A DNA stretch of 6,924 bases. Source: Lachnospiraceae bacterium. Its GTDB lineage: Bacteria; Bacillota; Clostridia; Lachnospirales; Lachnospiraceae. Made by a program: the position numbers and the translations under genes. The stretch spans positions 23,438 to 30,361 of the forward strand of contig JAAUZS010000011.1 of assembly GCA_014804495.1 (NCBI GenBank). Reading direction: 5' to 3'. This document shows positions 1 through 5,960 of the stretch, one piece after another; the first letter of the stretch is position 1; each line of letters begins with the position of its first letter. Below the pieces are notes generated by a model. It was given only the letters and a program-made list of their open reading frames with translations. It ran no database searches and was not told the DNA's origin.

Positions 1-660
1 TATTCAGAAGGTTTCAGCCCGCATCAGATCATGTCCTTTGCGGCGCCTCTGGGAGTGGGAATAGAAAGTACGGGAGAATACCTGGATATTGAAGTAAATT
101 CCATGTCTTCAACTGATGAGATAAAAGATGCCCTAAACCATGTCATGGTGGAAGGTATGGAAGTTTTGTCAGTTAAGATTTTGCCGGATACAGTGAAAAA
201 TGCTATGGCAAGTGTATCGGCTGCCGGATATCTGGTTGTTTATACTGTGTTAGATTCTAAGGAGAATATCGAGAACAGTTCTGCCGATAATCCGCCAACA
301 GACTTATTAATTGATGATTTAGAACAAAAACTGGCGGATTTTTATGCGCAAAAACAAATACCGGTCACAAAAACCACGAAAAAAAGCGTGATTGAATTGG
401 ATATAAAACAGGGTATTTTTGAATTAAAAGCAGAAAAAGGCATAAATCTTCCGGGGAAAGATATAAATAATCATCCTGCCATTTATATGCTTTTAGACGC
501 AAGCAGCAGCGGCAACATTAAGCCGTCAATGGTGATGGAAGAGCTATGTAAGTTTTGTCAGACGGAGTATGAAAAATATAATTGGCAGATTATCAGAACT
601 GAAACATATACTAAGGCTGAAGACGACAGTCTGATACCTCTTTCTGCCGTGGGGAAATGA
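1..660 (+). CDS. Radical-SAM-linked protein, TIGR03936/DUF2344 family (5'-truncated by window edge)
   Basis: The reading frame is open from base 1 and its first visible residues, YSEGFSPHQIMSFAAPLGVG, match the conserved 'S.GFnPHp...fa.PLpvG' block of the DUF2344 family. The true start therefore lies upstream and the ATG at 31 is internal. In this family roughly the first 30 residues, with the 'SHLD' region, precede this block. 219 residues are visible, with no membrane segment or signal peptide, ending in a hydrophilic tail. The family is named for sitting next to a radical SAM protein (TIGR03960), which would be expected just upstream. Its biochemical role is not established. It ends in TGA at 658-660, one base before the ribonuclease gene, so the two are almost certainly cotranscribed. 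Family assignment is firm; function is unknown. Confidence 0.88.
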   Translation, partial: YSEGFSPHQIMSFAAPLGVGIESTGEYLDIEVNSMSSTDEIKDALNHVMVEGMEVLSVKILPDTVKNAMASVSAAGYLVVYTVLDSKENIENSSADNPPTDLLIDDLEQKLADFYAQKQIPVTKTTKKSVIELDIKQGIFELKAEKGINLPGKDINNHPAIYMLLDASSSGNIKPSMVMEELCKFCQTEYEKYNWQIIRTETYTKAEDDSLIPLSAVGK

Positions 661-661
661 C

Positions 662-1915
662 ATGGATGGTCATAAAAAAGGAAAAATTTTGATTTTAGAG
701 CTATATAATAAGCTGTTTTCCATTCTGATATGTGATAACCATATTCTGGCTATCCAGGCGCAGAATAGTGACAGCATCAATACAAGAGCCGCTTCTTCAA
801 TCGGAAATATTTATGTAGGCAGAGTTAAAAATGTATCTGTAAATATCGGTGCGGCTTTTGTAGAAATTCAAAAGGGAGAACTTGCTTTTTTGCCACTTGA
901 AGAGGCCGGGAATGCCATTTTAATTAACAGAAAGCCCGACGGCACTATTAAGGCAGGGGATGAACTTATAGTGCAGCTTGTGAAAGAGCCTGTAAAAACA
1001 AAGCTTGCGGGAGTTTCCGCAGGATTGTCTTTGTCAGGCTCTTATGTGGTTGTTAAAAACAGGAATGCAGATATGGCATATGGCAAAGAAGAAGAAAATG
1101 AAAAAATCGAATCGCCTGGAAATGTAGAGGTTTCATCTAAATTAGGGAAAAAATATCATAATATATATAAAAATCTGGAACCGCTTAAAGAAATCGCGAA
1201 GCGTTTTGATATAATCGTGCGGACCAATGCCGCCTGTGTGGAAGAAACTTCAGTTGTAGTCAGTGAAGCAGAAAGTCTGGCTTTACAAATGGAACGTATT
1301 CTTAATATCGCAAATAAACGGACATGTTTCAGTTGTTTATATCAGAGTGAGACTGAATATCTGAAATTTATCAAAAACTGCTATCAATCTGAATATGATG
1401 AGATTGTTACGGATGAAAGAGAGATTTACGAGACGCTGCTTGCAGGCAATGGTTTTGATACTTCCTTAACCAGATATTATGAAGATGGTATGCTGCCTCT
1501 TTATAAGCTATATTCCATAGAAACAAGGATAAAGGAGTTACTTAATAAAAAGATATACCTTAATTCGGGAGCATATCTTGTGATTGAGCAGACCGAAGCT
1601 TTGACAGCCATAGATGTAAACACCGGTAAGTATGAAACTAAAAAAAATCAGGAAGAAACATATCTTAAAATTAATCTGGAGGCTGCTCAGGCAATTGCCA
1701 TTGCCCTGCGTGCAAGAAATCTTTCAGGAATGATACTGGTGGATTTCATCAATATGAAGAAGAAAGAACATACAGAGCAATTAATTGAATATATGCGAAG
1801 CCTGTTAAAGAAAGATCCCATCCCTGCGCAGGTTGTAGATATAACGGGGCTTGGACTTATGGAAATTACGAGAAAGAAAAAGAGTAAGTCGTTTGCGGAG
1901 CAGATGAAAAGTTGA
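662..1915 (+). CDS. rng: Ribonuclease G/E family endoribonuclease
   Basis: This 417-residue protein belongs to the RNase E/G family, single-strand endoribonucleases that cut AU-rich sites in mRNA and rRNA precursors in the cytoplasm. An S1 RNA-binding domain lies at about residues 45-130 ('GNIYVGRVKNV...AAFVEI'). A conserved Arg-Thr (R187-T188 in 'IIVRTNA') matches the 5'-monophosphate sensor pocket. The two metal-binding aspartates are D318 ('TEALTAIDVN') and D361 ('GMILVDFINM'), 43 residues apart, the same spacing as D303/D346 in E. coli RNase E. The protein stops shortly after 'TGLGLMEITRKK' and shows no CPxC zinc-link motif or C-terminal small domain, so it is shorter than the E. coli proteins. 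A Lys/Glu-rich linker occupies about 138-175. The ATG at 662 follows GGGGAAA at the end of the preceding gene. Clostridial genomes often place rplU after this gene; here a NUDIX hydrolase follows instead. Confidence 0.93.
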   Translation: MDGHKKGKILILELYNKLFSILICDNHILAIQAQNSDSINTRAASSIGNIYVGRVKNVSVNIGAAFVEIQKGELAFLPLEEAGNAILINRKPDGTIKAGDELIVQLVKEPVKTKLAGVSAGLSLSGSYVVVKNRNADMAYGKEEENEKIESPGNVEVSSKLGKKYHNIYKNLEPLKEIAKRFDIIVRTNAACVEETSVVVSEAESLALQMERILNIANKRTCFSCLYQSETEYLKFIKNCYQSEYDEIVTDEREIYETLLAGNGFDTSLTRYYEDGMLPLYKLYSIETRIKELLNKKIYLNSGAYLVIEQTEALTAIDVNTGKYETKKNQEETYLKINLEAAQAIAIALRARNLSGMILVDFINMKKKEHTEQLIEYMRSLLKKDPIPAQVVDITGLGLMEITRKKKSKSFAEQMKS

Positions 1916-1949
1916 AAGATTAATATGATAATGAAGGGACGGATTGGGA

Positions 1950-2510
1950 ATGAAACTGCTGAGTCTGAAAAAGGTAAAAGACGGTAAATACTTGAAGAAT
2001 TATGAATTGACATATTTGAATAAAAAAGGAAAAGAGAAGGTATATGAAATAGTCAGCAGGCATGAGATTGCGGATGAAAAAGAGTTGGGGAATCATATCA
2101 GCGGTGTTTCCATTGTGGCATATTGTGAAGACAAACTATTGCTTCTTAAGGAGTTTCGGATGGGCGTCAATCGTTATGTATATAATCTGTGCGCAGGAAT
2201 GATAGAAGCCGGAGAATCTATTGAGGAATGTATACAAAGAGAATTGTATGAGGAGACAGGTCTGCATCTTAAAAAAGTACTTCAAATCTTACCCCCGTCT
2301 TTTTCGGCGATTGCCATTTCTGATATTAAGACACAGATTGCATTTGTGGAAGCAGAAGGCGCATTTGAAGATCATACTTCCGATAATGAGTTGATTGAGG
2401 CGAAGTTTTACAGCAGGGAAGAAGTACGTGAACTGCTGGAAACTGAGGAATTTAGTTCGAGAGCACAGATGGCAGCGTATTCCTTTGTGACACAGCCAAA
2501 AGTTGATTGA
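1950..2510 (+). CDS. NUDIX hydrolase, ADP-ribose pyrophosphatase-like
   Basis: This 186-residue cytosolic protein has a complete NUDIX box at residues 83-105: G83, E89, then R97-E98-L-Y-E101-E102-T-G104-L, matching Gx5Ex7REUxEExGU. The surrounding pattern ('LLLLKEFRMGVNRYVYNLCAG' before the box; 'SDNELIEAKFYS' after it) resembles ADP-ribose pyrophosphatases, which cleave ADP-ribose to AMP and ribose 5-phosphate. The exact substrate cannot be read from sequence. I chose the ATG at 1950 over an in-frame TTG at 1944 because the GAAGGGA Shine-Dalgarno at 1933-1939 lies 10 bases from the ATG but only 4 from the TTG. It follows the ribonuclease gene by 34 bases with no terminator between, so cotranscription is likely. 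No intrinsic terminator is evident after its stop, so read-through into the leader region downstream is possible. Confidence 0.9.
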   Translation: MKLLSLKKVKDGKYLKNYELTYLNKKGKEKVYEIVSRHEIADEKELGNHISGVSIVAYCEDKLLLLKEFRMGVNRYVYNLCAGMIEAGESIEECIQRELYEETGLHLKKVLQILPPSFSAIAISDIKTQIAFVEAEGAFEDHTSDNELIEAKFYSREEVRELLETEEFSSRAQMAAYSFVTQPKVD

Positions 2511-2557
2511 TTTTTATGCCTGAAAAAAAGTTTTGTTAAAATATTTCTAAATTCTAC

Positions 2558-2602
2558 TTGCGTTTTCAGAAATACTGTGATACTCTATTTGAAATTTATA
2601 AA
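2558..2602 (+). promoter_or_regulatory. Candidate promoter(s) for the leader/ABC transcript
   Basis: Two overlapping weak matches exist. One is TTGCGT at 2558-2563 with a 17-base spacer to TACTCT at 2581-2586, preceded by a TG extended -10 dinucleotide at 2578-2579. The other is CTGTGA at 2575-2580 with a 16-base spacer to TATAAA at 2597-2602, which would start transcription about 20 bases before the leader ORF. Neither matches consensus well. A promoter near here is expected because the leader ORF and attenuator need a transcript starting just upstream. Confidence 0.3.
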
Positions 2603-2631
2603 AATTTGAATACTTGAACGAGGAATTAATT

Positions 2632-2706
2632 ATGAACTCTAAAAATAATGTGCAGTTTATTATGATTATGCTAGTCCCTGGACTTTCTATTACGGTCACT
2701 ACCTAA
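2632..2706 (+). CDS. Putative 24-residue regulatory leader peptide
   Basis: This short ORF opens with ATG at 2632, seven bases after AGGA (2621-2624 in CGAGGAATTAATTATG), and ends in TAA at 2704-2706. The peptide begins MNSKNNVQFIMIM and ends LVPGLSITVTT. It has no run of one amino acid, which argues against an amino-acid-starvation attenuator of the trp/his type. It is immediately followed by alternative hairpins and an intrinsic terminator, and its last codons contain RNA segment 0 of that switch. The layout resembles leader peptides that regulate erm, cat and similar resistance genes by ribosome stalling. I do not recognise this peptide as a known one, and the stalling codon and inducer cannot be read from the sequence. 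It is more likely a regulatory peptide than a functional protein. Confidence 0.6.
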   Translation: MNSKNNVQFIMIMLVPGLSITVTT

Positions 2707-2837
2707 ATCCGGTTAACTCCGGAAAATCGCATGGCCGTAAGATTGGGAAGTCTTATTTGGCTATGCGGTAATCATAGATATTATTGAACCGCATGGTATA
2801 TACACGAGAGTGTATGTAACGTAGCGGTTCTTTTTTT
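2690..2837 (+). promoter_or_regulatory. Transcription attenuator with mutually exclusive RNA pairings
   Basis: Successive segments can pair in alternative ways. Segment 0 (TTACGGTCA, 2690-2698, inside the leader ORF) pairs with TGGCCGTAA (2732-2740): 9 pairs, one G-U. Segment 1 (CGCATGGCC, 2728-2736) pairs with segment 2 (GGCTATGCG, 2759-2767): 9 pairs, one G-U, extended by TAAGA/TCTTA inside. Segment 2 (CTATGCGGT, 2761-2769) pairs with segment 3 (ACCGCATGG, 2788-2796): 9 pairs, one G-U. Segment 3 (GAACCGC, 2786-2792) pairs with segment 4 (GCGGTTC, 2824-2830), forming the terminator. A small TCCGG/CCGGA hairpin (2708-2723) sits in the 0:1 loop. Segments 1 and 3 share CGCATGG, so they compete for segment 2. 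Predicted logic: a ribosome at the leader stop masks segment 0, so 1:2 forms and the terminator forms; a ribosome stalled earlier leaves 0:1 and then 2:3, giving read-through. Confidence 0.7.
2786..2837 (+). terminator. Intrinsic (Rho-independent) terminator of the attenuator
   Basis: The lower stem GAACCGC (2786-2792) pairs with GCGGTTC (2824-2830). After a small internal loop, an upper stem TATATACAC (2797-2805) pairs with GTGTATGTA (2810-2818, one G-U) around a GAGA tetraloop. Seven T residues follow at 2831-2837. The 5' arm of its lower stem also serves as part of the antiterminator, so formation is conditional. Confidence 0.85.
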
Positions 2838-2880
2838 ATTCTATTAGCAAATTGTGAAACTCCATTTTTTCAAAATGTAG

Positions 2881-3017
2881 TTGTGCAATATATACAAAAC
2901 ATAAGCAGGTGCTATGACGCCGTCGGTACTTAGGTGCCGTACTTTGGCACCTTATGTACCGCTACTGGCGTCAATGCAGCGCAAGCGTGCCTGCGTTGAT
3001 TTGTATATATTGTGCAA
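2881..3017. mobile_element. MITE-like non-autonomous element with 8-bp target duplications
   Basis: The element proper is 121 bp (2889-3009) with perfect 10-bp terminal inverted repeats, TATATACAAA at 2889-2898 and TTTGTATATA at 3000-3009. Inversion continues imperfectly to GCAGG (2905-2909)/CCTGC (2990-2994). It is flanked by perfect 8-bp direct repeats TTGTGCAA at 2881-2888 and 3010-3017, as expected for a target-site duplication. The centre is a long hairpin: TGACGCC (2915-2921)/GGCGTCA (2967-2973), CGGTAC (2924-2929)/GTACCG (2956-2961), AGGTGCC (2932-2938)/GGCACCT (2946-2952), loop 2939-2945. It encodes no protein, so a transposase would have to act in trans. TTGTGCAA is nearly self-complementary, so the outer repeats can also be read as an imperfect 19-bp stem. 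A structured non-mobile repeat remains possible. Confidence 0.72.
2915..2973. repeat. Internal palindrome of the MITE-like element
   Basis: Three nested, near-contiguous stems (7, 6 and 7 bp, all perfect) enclose a 7-base loop, making this the most GC-rich and stable secondary structure in the intergenic region. No T-run follows it, so it is not an intrinsic terminator. In a transcript running from the attenuator to the ABC genes it would form a large hairpin in the 5' leader. Confidence 0.8.
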
Positions 3018-3085
3018 CGGACTGTTTGTGAAAGTGAGTTTTGCAATTACTTATTTTTGTTCTATAAAAACGAGGAGGAGACATT

Positions 3086-4081
3086 ATGAATGCAATCACA
3101 GTAACAGACTTATCAAAAACCTTCCTGGTAAAACAGAAGGAAAAAGGAATGAAGGGAAGCTTAAGGGCGATAGTCCACCCCAAAACGGAAGAAATTAAAG
3201 CGGTCAACCAACTCTCTTTTGATGTGGAAGAAGGTGAGGTTCTTGCCTTTATCGGACCTAACGGTGCCGGAAAAAGCACTACTATTAAAATGCTGACAGG
3301 AATTCTTTATCCGGACGGCGGAAAAGTTGAAGTGCTTGGAATTGACCCAGTAAAGAAAAGGAAACAGCTTGCCTATGAAATAGGAACGGTATTCGGTCAA
3401 AAAGAACAGCTTTGGACCCACTTAACTCCATATGACAATTTCCGTTTCTTCGGCGCGATTTATGATATTCCGGATAGTGAGATAGGAGCACGGATTGAAG
3501 AGCTGGCGGATACTTTTGAACTTGGGTCATTTATAAATACTCCTGTCAGGAATCTCTCTTTAGGTCAGCGTATACGCTGTGAAATAGTGGCATCACTTAT
3601 TCACAGACCTAAGATACTGTTTCTTGACGAACCCACGATAGGGCTTGATCCTGTTGTAAAAGAAAATATCAGGAAACTGATAAAGCAGATGAACAGGGAC
3701 TTTCATACGACAATTTTCCTGACCAGTCATGATGTGGGAGATATCGAAAAGTTATGCAAGAGGATTATAATCGTAAACAATGGACAGATTGTGTTAGATG
3801 ATTCCATGCAGCATCTGAAGTATAACTATCTGAACAAAAAAGTTGTAGAGGTAAAGCTTCATGAAGAGGCGGAACTCCCTGTAACCGAAGGGATAGTGGT
3901 TCTTAAGAAGAATGGGGGACATATCAAGTTTGAGGTGGATACGTCAATTCTTAAAATTAATGAGGCGCTCCATTATATTGATGCAGATAACATGGAAGAT
4001 ATCAACATATCCAATATCCCGCTGGAAGATATTATCACACAAATCTATAAGGCGGAAGGACGAAAAGAGGCGGTATTATGA
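3086..4081 (+). CDS. ABC transporter ATP-binding protein (COG4586 family, ABC-2 type exporter)
   Basis: This 331-residue ATPase should power the two permeases encoded directly downstream. Motifs in order: Walker A GPNGAGKST (57-65), Q-loop glutamine Q105 in 'VFGQKEQLW', signature LSLGQ (157-161), Walker B ILFLDE (177-182), D-loop GLDP (186-189) and H-loop H215 in 'LTSHD'. The N-terminal insertion of about 25 residues before the core ('KQKEKGMKGSLRAIVHPKTE') and the 'FGQK.QLW' segment are typical of the uncharacterised COG4586 ATPases. Residues 217-331 form the accessory C-terminal domain. Members of this family act in drug or viologen export in some bacteria, but the substrate here is unknown. 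AGGAGG at 3073-3078 lies seven bases from the ATG. The 3' end overlaps the first permease by 4 bases (ATGA). No good promoter lies between the mobile element and the gene, so transcription may come through the attenuator. Confidence 0.93.
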   Translation: MNAITVTDLSKTFLVKQKEKGMKGSLRAIVHPKTEEIKAVNQLSFDVEEGEVLAFIGPNGAGKSTTIKMLTGILYPDGGKVEVLGIDPVKKRKQLAYEIGTVFGQKEQLWTHLTPYDNFRFFGAIYDIPDSEIGARIEELADTFELGSFINTPVRNLSLGQRIRCEIVASLIHRPKILFLDEPTIGLDPVVKENIRKLIKQMNRDFHTTIFLTSHDVGDIEKLCKRIIIVNNGQIVLDDSMQHLKYNYLNKKVVEVKLHEEAELPVTEGIVVLKKNGGHIKFEVDTSILKINEALHYIDADNMEDINISNIPLEDIITQIYKAEGRKEAVL

Positions 4082-4869
4082 GAAAATATGCTGTAATTTA
4101 TAAATCGGTACTGATTGAAAACCTGCAGTATATGATTAATGTTATTATGGGATTTATCAGTTACTTTATAATGATTTTTATTTTCATACAACTTTGGAAT
4201 TATATGTATGATAATCCGGAAGAGTTGATTGCCGGATATACCAAAACACAGATGATCTGGTATGTTATGCTTACGGAAATGATATGGTTTGGCAGCCGTT
4301 CAACGACTGTGTCAAGGCAGGCAGCATCAGATGTCAGGGGCGGTAATATTGCTTATCATGTAGGCAAGCCGTATCATTACACACTGTATATTTTATCAAA
4401 ATATACAGGTGAATGGAGCATTAAGCTGCCAATGTATGCAGTTTTGGTTGTAGTAATGGGCGTCTTGATGGTTGGTACGATTCCGGGTCTTAGTATCGTA
4501 GGACTTATTGCCGGAATATTAAGCTTAATACTCGGAGTTACAATAAATGCGGTTTTTAAGCTCACAATCAGCCTGTTCTCTTTTTGGATAGAGGACTCCA
4601 ATCCGTTCCAGTGGCTGTATGACAAGATGATTCTGGTAATAGGAACGATATTTCCGATAGAAATATTTCCGGTATCTTTGCAGCCGGTTTTTAAGCTTAC
4701 GCCGATTTATACGGTCTGCTATGGTCCGGCCAAACTGTTTATCGATTTCAGTGGGGATAAATTTCTGGAAATACTTTCGGCGCAGATAATATATCTGTCA
4801 GTCGGTTTTCTGATTATGTTTTTTATTTACGGAAAGGGGGCAAAGAAGCTCTATGTTAACGGCGGTTAA
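4078..4869 (+). CDS. ABC-2 type transporter permease (COG4587-like)
   Basis: This 263-residue integral membrane protein has about six hydrophobic segments, at roughly residues 18-40, 56-73, 117-135, 138-170 (long, possibly two), 182-203 and 231-251. A short cytoplasmic N-terminus (MRKYAVIYK) is followed by a first helix, then the loop 'AASDVRGGNIAYHVGKPYHY', which corresponds to the G..i.y.L.kP region of ABC-2 exporter permeases. It presumably forms a heterodimeric pore with the next gene product, driven by the upstream ATPase. Its ATG overlaps the ATPase stop (ATGA, 4078-4081), implying translational coupling. Its end overlaps the second permease by 17 bases. Family placement rests on gene order and sequence character; the substrate is not predictable. 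Confidence 0.88.
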   Translation: MRKYAVIYKSVLIENLQYMINVIMGFISYFIMIFIFIQLWNYMYDNPEELIAGYTKTQMIWYVMLTEMIWFGSRSTTVSRQAASDVRGGNIAYHVGKPYHYTLYILSKYTGEWSIKLPMYAVLVVVMGVLMVGTIPGLSIVGLIAGILSLILGVTINAVFKLTISLFSFWIEDSNPFQWLYDKMILVIGTIFPIEIFPVSLQPVFKLTPIYTVCYGPAKLFIDFSGDKFLEILSAQIIYLSVGFLIMFFIYGKGAKKLYVNGG

Positions 4870-5647
4870 AAATCAGTTAAGGGTATGTGTGCTTTCGGTT
4901 AAGTATAATATAATGCGCGAAATGATAAATAAAGTTACTTTTATAACCAATATCTGTTTTATGATGCTTAACAACGCCTCATTCATAATACAGTGGGTAA
5001 TTTTATTCCGTCTAAAGGATGATATAGGCGGTTATACGATTAATGAGGTTATGCTCCTGTGGGGACTTTGCGCAAGCAGCTTCGGACTTTCACGAATCTT
5101 TTTTGCAAGAGCGTTTTCGCTGCCGGACCTTATTATAAACGGCAAACTTGATACTTATCTGGTTCAGCCTAAGAATGTTCTTCTTAGTGTGCTTACATCG
5201 GAAACCAATACCTCGGCGATAGGGGATTTCATCTATGGAATTATTATTATTTGCATATTTTCATTCAGTTTCGGAAGATTTGTGCTGTTTCTTATTTTTT
5301 CAGTAACCGGCGCGATAATCGGAACAGCATTTGCCCTGTTCATGGGGAGTTTATCCTTCTGGCTGGTCAGAGTGGAAATCTTCGGAAGCAATATGGTAAA
5401 TATACTTATAAGCTTTTCTACCTATCCGGACGGTATTTTTAAGGGTGCTGTGAGATTTTTTATATACTTGATCATTCCGGTAGGTATGTCTGTATATCTG
5501 CCGGTACATGTTATGATGGATTTTGATTTGGGTATATTTCTGACGGTACTTGGGTATACGGTTTTAATTTCGGTGTTAGCTGCATTTGTATTTTACCGCG
5601 GATTAAGAAGATACTCGTCAAGCAATCTTATGGAAGCGAGAATGTAA
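4853..5647 (+). CDS. ABC-2 type transporter permease (COG3694/PF06182-like)
   Basis: This 264-residue permease is the second membrane subunit of the exporter. It has about six hydrophobic segments, at roughly 30-52, 63-80, 122-139, 143-170, 201-222 and 228-248. The family-typical motif G-x-L-D-x-Y-L-x-x-P is present at residues 97-106 (GKLDTYLVQP), followed by 'SFSTYPDGIF' near 187-196 and a C-terminal 'RYSSSN' (253-258), all matching ABC2_membrane_6 permeases. The ATG lies within the end of the preceding gene, behind a purine-rich GGAAAGGGGGCAAAGAAG stretch (4831-4848) that supplies the ribosome binding site. The operon appears to end here: the next gene begins 76 bases later and is functionally unrelated. 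Only a weak all-AT hairpin (AAAATTT/AAATTTT, 5646-5665) follows the stop. Confidence 0.9.
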   Translation: MLTAVKNQLRVCVLSVKYNIMREMINKVTFITNICFMMLNNASFIIQWVILFRLKDDIGGYTINEVMLLWGLCASSFGLSRIFFARAFSLPDLIINGKLDTYLVQPKNVLLSVLTSETNTSAIGDFIYGIIIICIFSFSFGRFVLFLIFSVTGAIIGTAFALFMGSLSFWLVRVEIFGSNMVNILISFSTYPDGIFKGAVRFFIYLIIPVGMSVYLPVHVMMDFDLGIFLTVLGYTVLISVLAAFVFYRGLRRYSSSNLMEARM

Positions 5648-5663
5648 AATTTTTTGCCAAATT

Positions 5664-5690
5664 TTGTATACATCAAAAAAAGATTATGAT
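5664..5690 (+). promoter_or_regulatory. Candidate promoter for DUF4321-radC-mreB
   Basis: TATGAT at 5685-5690 is a 5/6 match to a -10 box, about 33 bases before the DUF4321 start. The nearest -35-like hexamer, TTGTAT at 5664-5669, is a poor match with a short 15-base spacer. The overlapping TAAAAT at 5690-5695 is an alternative -10. The region is AT-rich and follows the end of the ABC operon, which makes a promoter here reasonable but unproven. Confidence 0.33.
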
Positions 5691-5723
5691 AAAATAAACA
5701 GTGTATGTTTATGGGAGGTAGGT

Positions 5724-5960
5724 ATGAATAAGAACAACTGGGCATGTTTTTTGTTAATACTGGCAGGTATTGTTATAGGAGGTTTCATAGGTAATTTATT
5801 ACCTGTAGCGTGGCTGAACTATGGACAGTCCTTCGGTTTATCGTCGCCGGTTGTTTTAGACCTTGGTATTTTATGCATAACCTTCGGTCTTTCGATTAAG
5901 ATAACGGTTGCCAGTATTATCGGCATCATTCTGGCAGTTATCATTTATCGTTTGATTTAG
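5724..5960 (+). CDS. Small membrane protein, DUF4321 family
   Basis: This 78-residue hydrophobic protein has a first membrane segment at about residues 7-27 ('ACFLLILAGIVIGGFIGNLL'), a hydrophobic middle at about 42-57, and a C-terminal segment at about 58-76 ending in YRLI. The pattern, and its place directly before radC and mreB, fit DUF4321, a conserved clostridial family of unknown function. The frame extends upstream to an ATG at 5664, but I place the start at 5724. GGGAGG at 5713-5718 lies five bases before it, and the extra 20 upstream residues are polar, lack a Shine-Dalgarno and overlap the likely promoter. A role in the cell envelope is suggested only by position. Confidence 0.85.
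   Translation: MNKNNWACFLLILAGIVIGGFIGNLLPVAWLNYGQSFGLSSPVVLDLGILCITFGLSIKITVASIIGIILAVIIYRLI

Larger units (their letters stand above)
2511..3085 (+). other. 575-base intergenic region holding an attenuator and a MITE-like element
   Basis: There is no conventional protein gene between the NUDIX stop and the ABC ATPase start. Reading left to right it contains possible promoter elements (2558-2602), a 24-codon leader ORF (2632-2706), alternative RNA hairpins ending in an intrinsic terminator (2690-2837), a short AT-rich stretch with nothing recognisable (2838-2880), a palindromic mobile element with flanking 8-bp direct repeats (2881-3017), and the ribosome binding site of the ABC operon (3073-3078). 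Open frames crossing the palindromic element on either strand have no ribosome binding site and are not genes. Confidence 0.8.

Noticed and set aside
1687..2013. Minus-strand open frame over the ends of the ribonuclease and NUDIX genes
   Set aside because: It overlaps two real genes on the opposite strand, lacks a convincing start context and has low-complexity hydrophobic composition.
2761..2837. T-box riboswitch, because of the ACCGC-containing antiterminator and terminator
   Set aside because: The T-box consensus (AGGGTGGNACCGCG) and the upstream specifier stem are absent; the translated leader ORF explains the structure better.
3041..3068. TTGCAA (3041-3046), 16-base spacer, TATAAA (3063-3068) as a promoter for the ABC operon
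   Set aside because: Transcription would begin at about 3075, inside the AGGAGG ribosome binding site, so the message would lack a usable Shine-Dalgarno.
2914..3198. 94-codon open frame on the + strand across the palindromic element
   Set aside because: It has no ribosome binding site, runs through the MITE-like palindrome and overlaps the well-supported ABC ATPase start in another frame.
2971..3279. Minus-strand open frames over the element and the ATPase N-terminus (also 3161-3421, 3285-3530)
   Set aside because: They lie antisense to a clear ABC ATPase, have no family resemblance and are explained by complementarity to conserved codons.
5646..5665. Terminator after the second permease (AAAATTT/AAATTTT)
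   Set aside because: The stem is entirely A-T with no GC core, so it is too weak to call with confidence.
5664..5723. Longer start for the DUF4321 protein at 5664
   Set aside because: The extra 20 residues are polar, lack a ribosome binding site and overlap the likely promoter, while 5724 has GGGAGG directly upstream.
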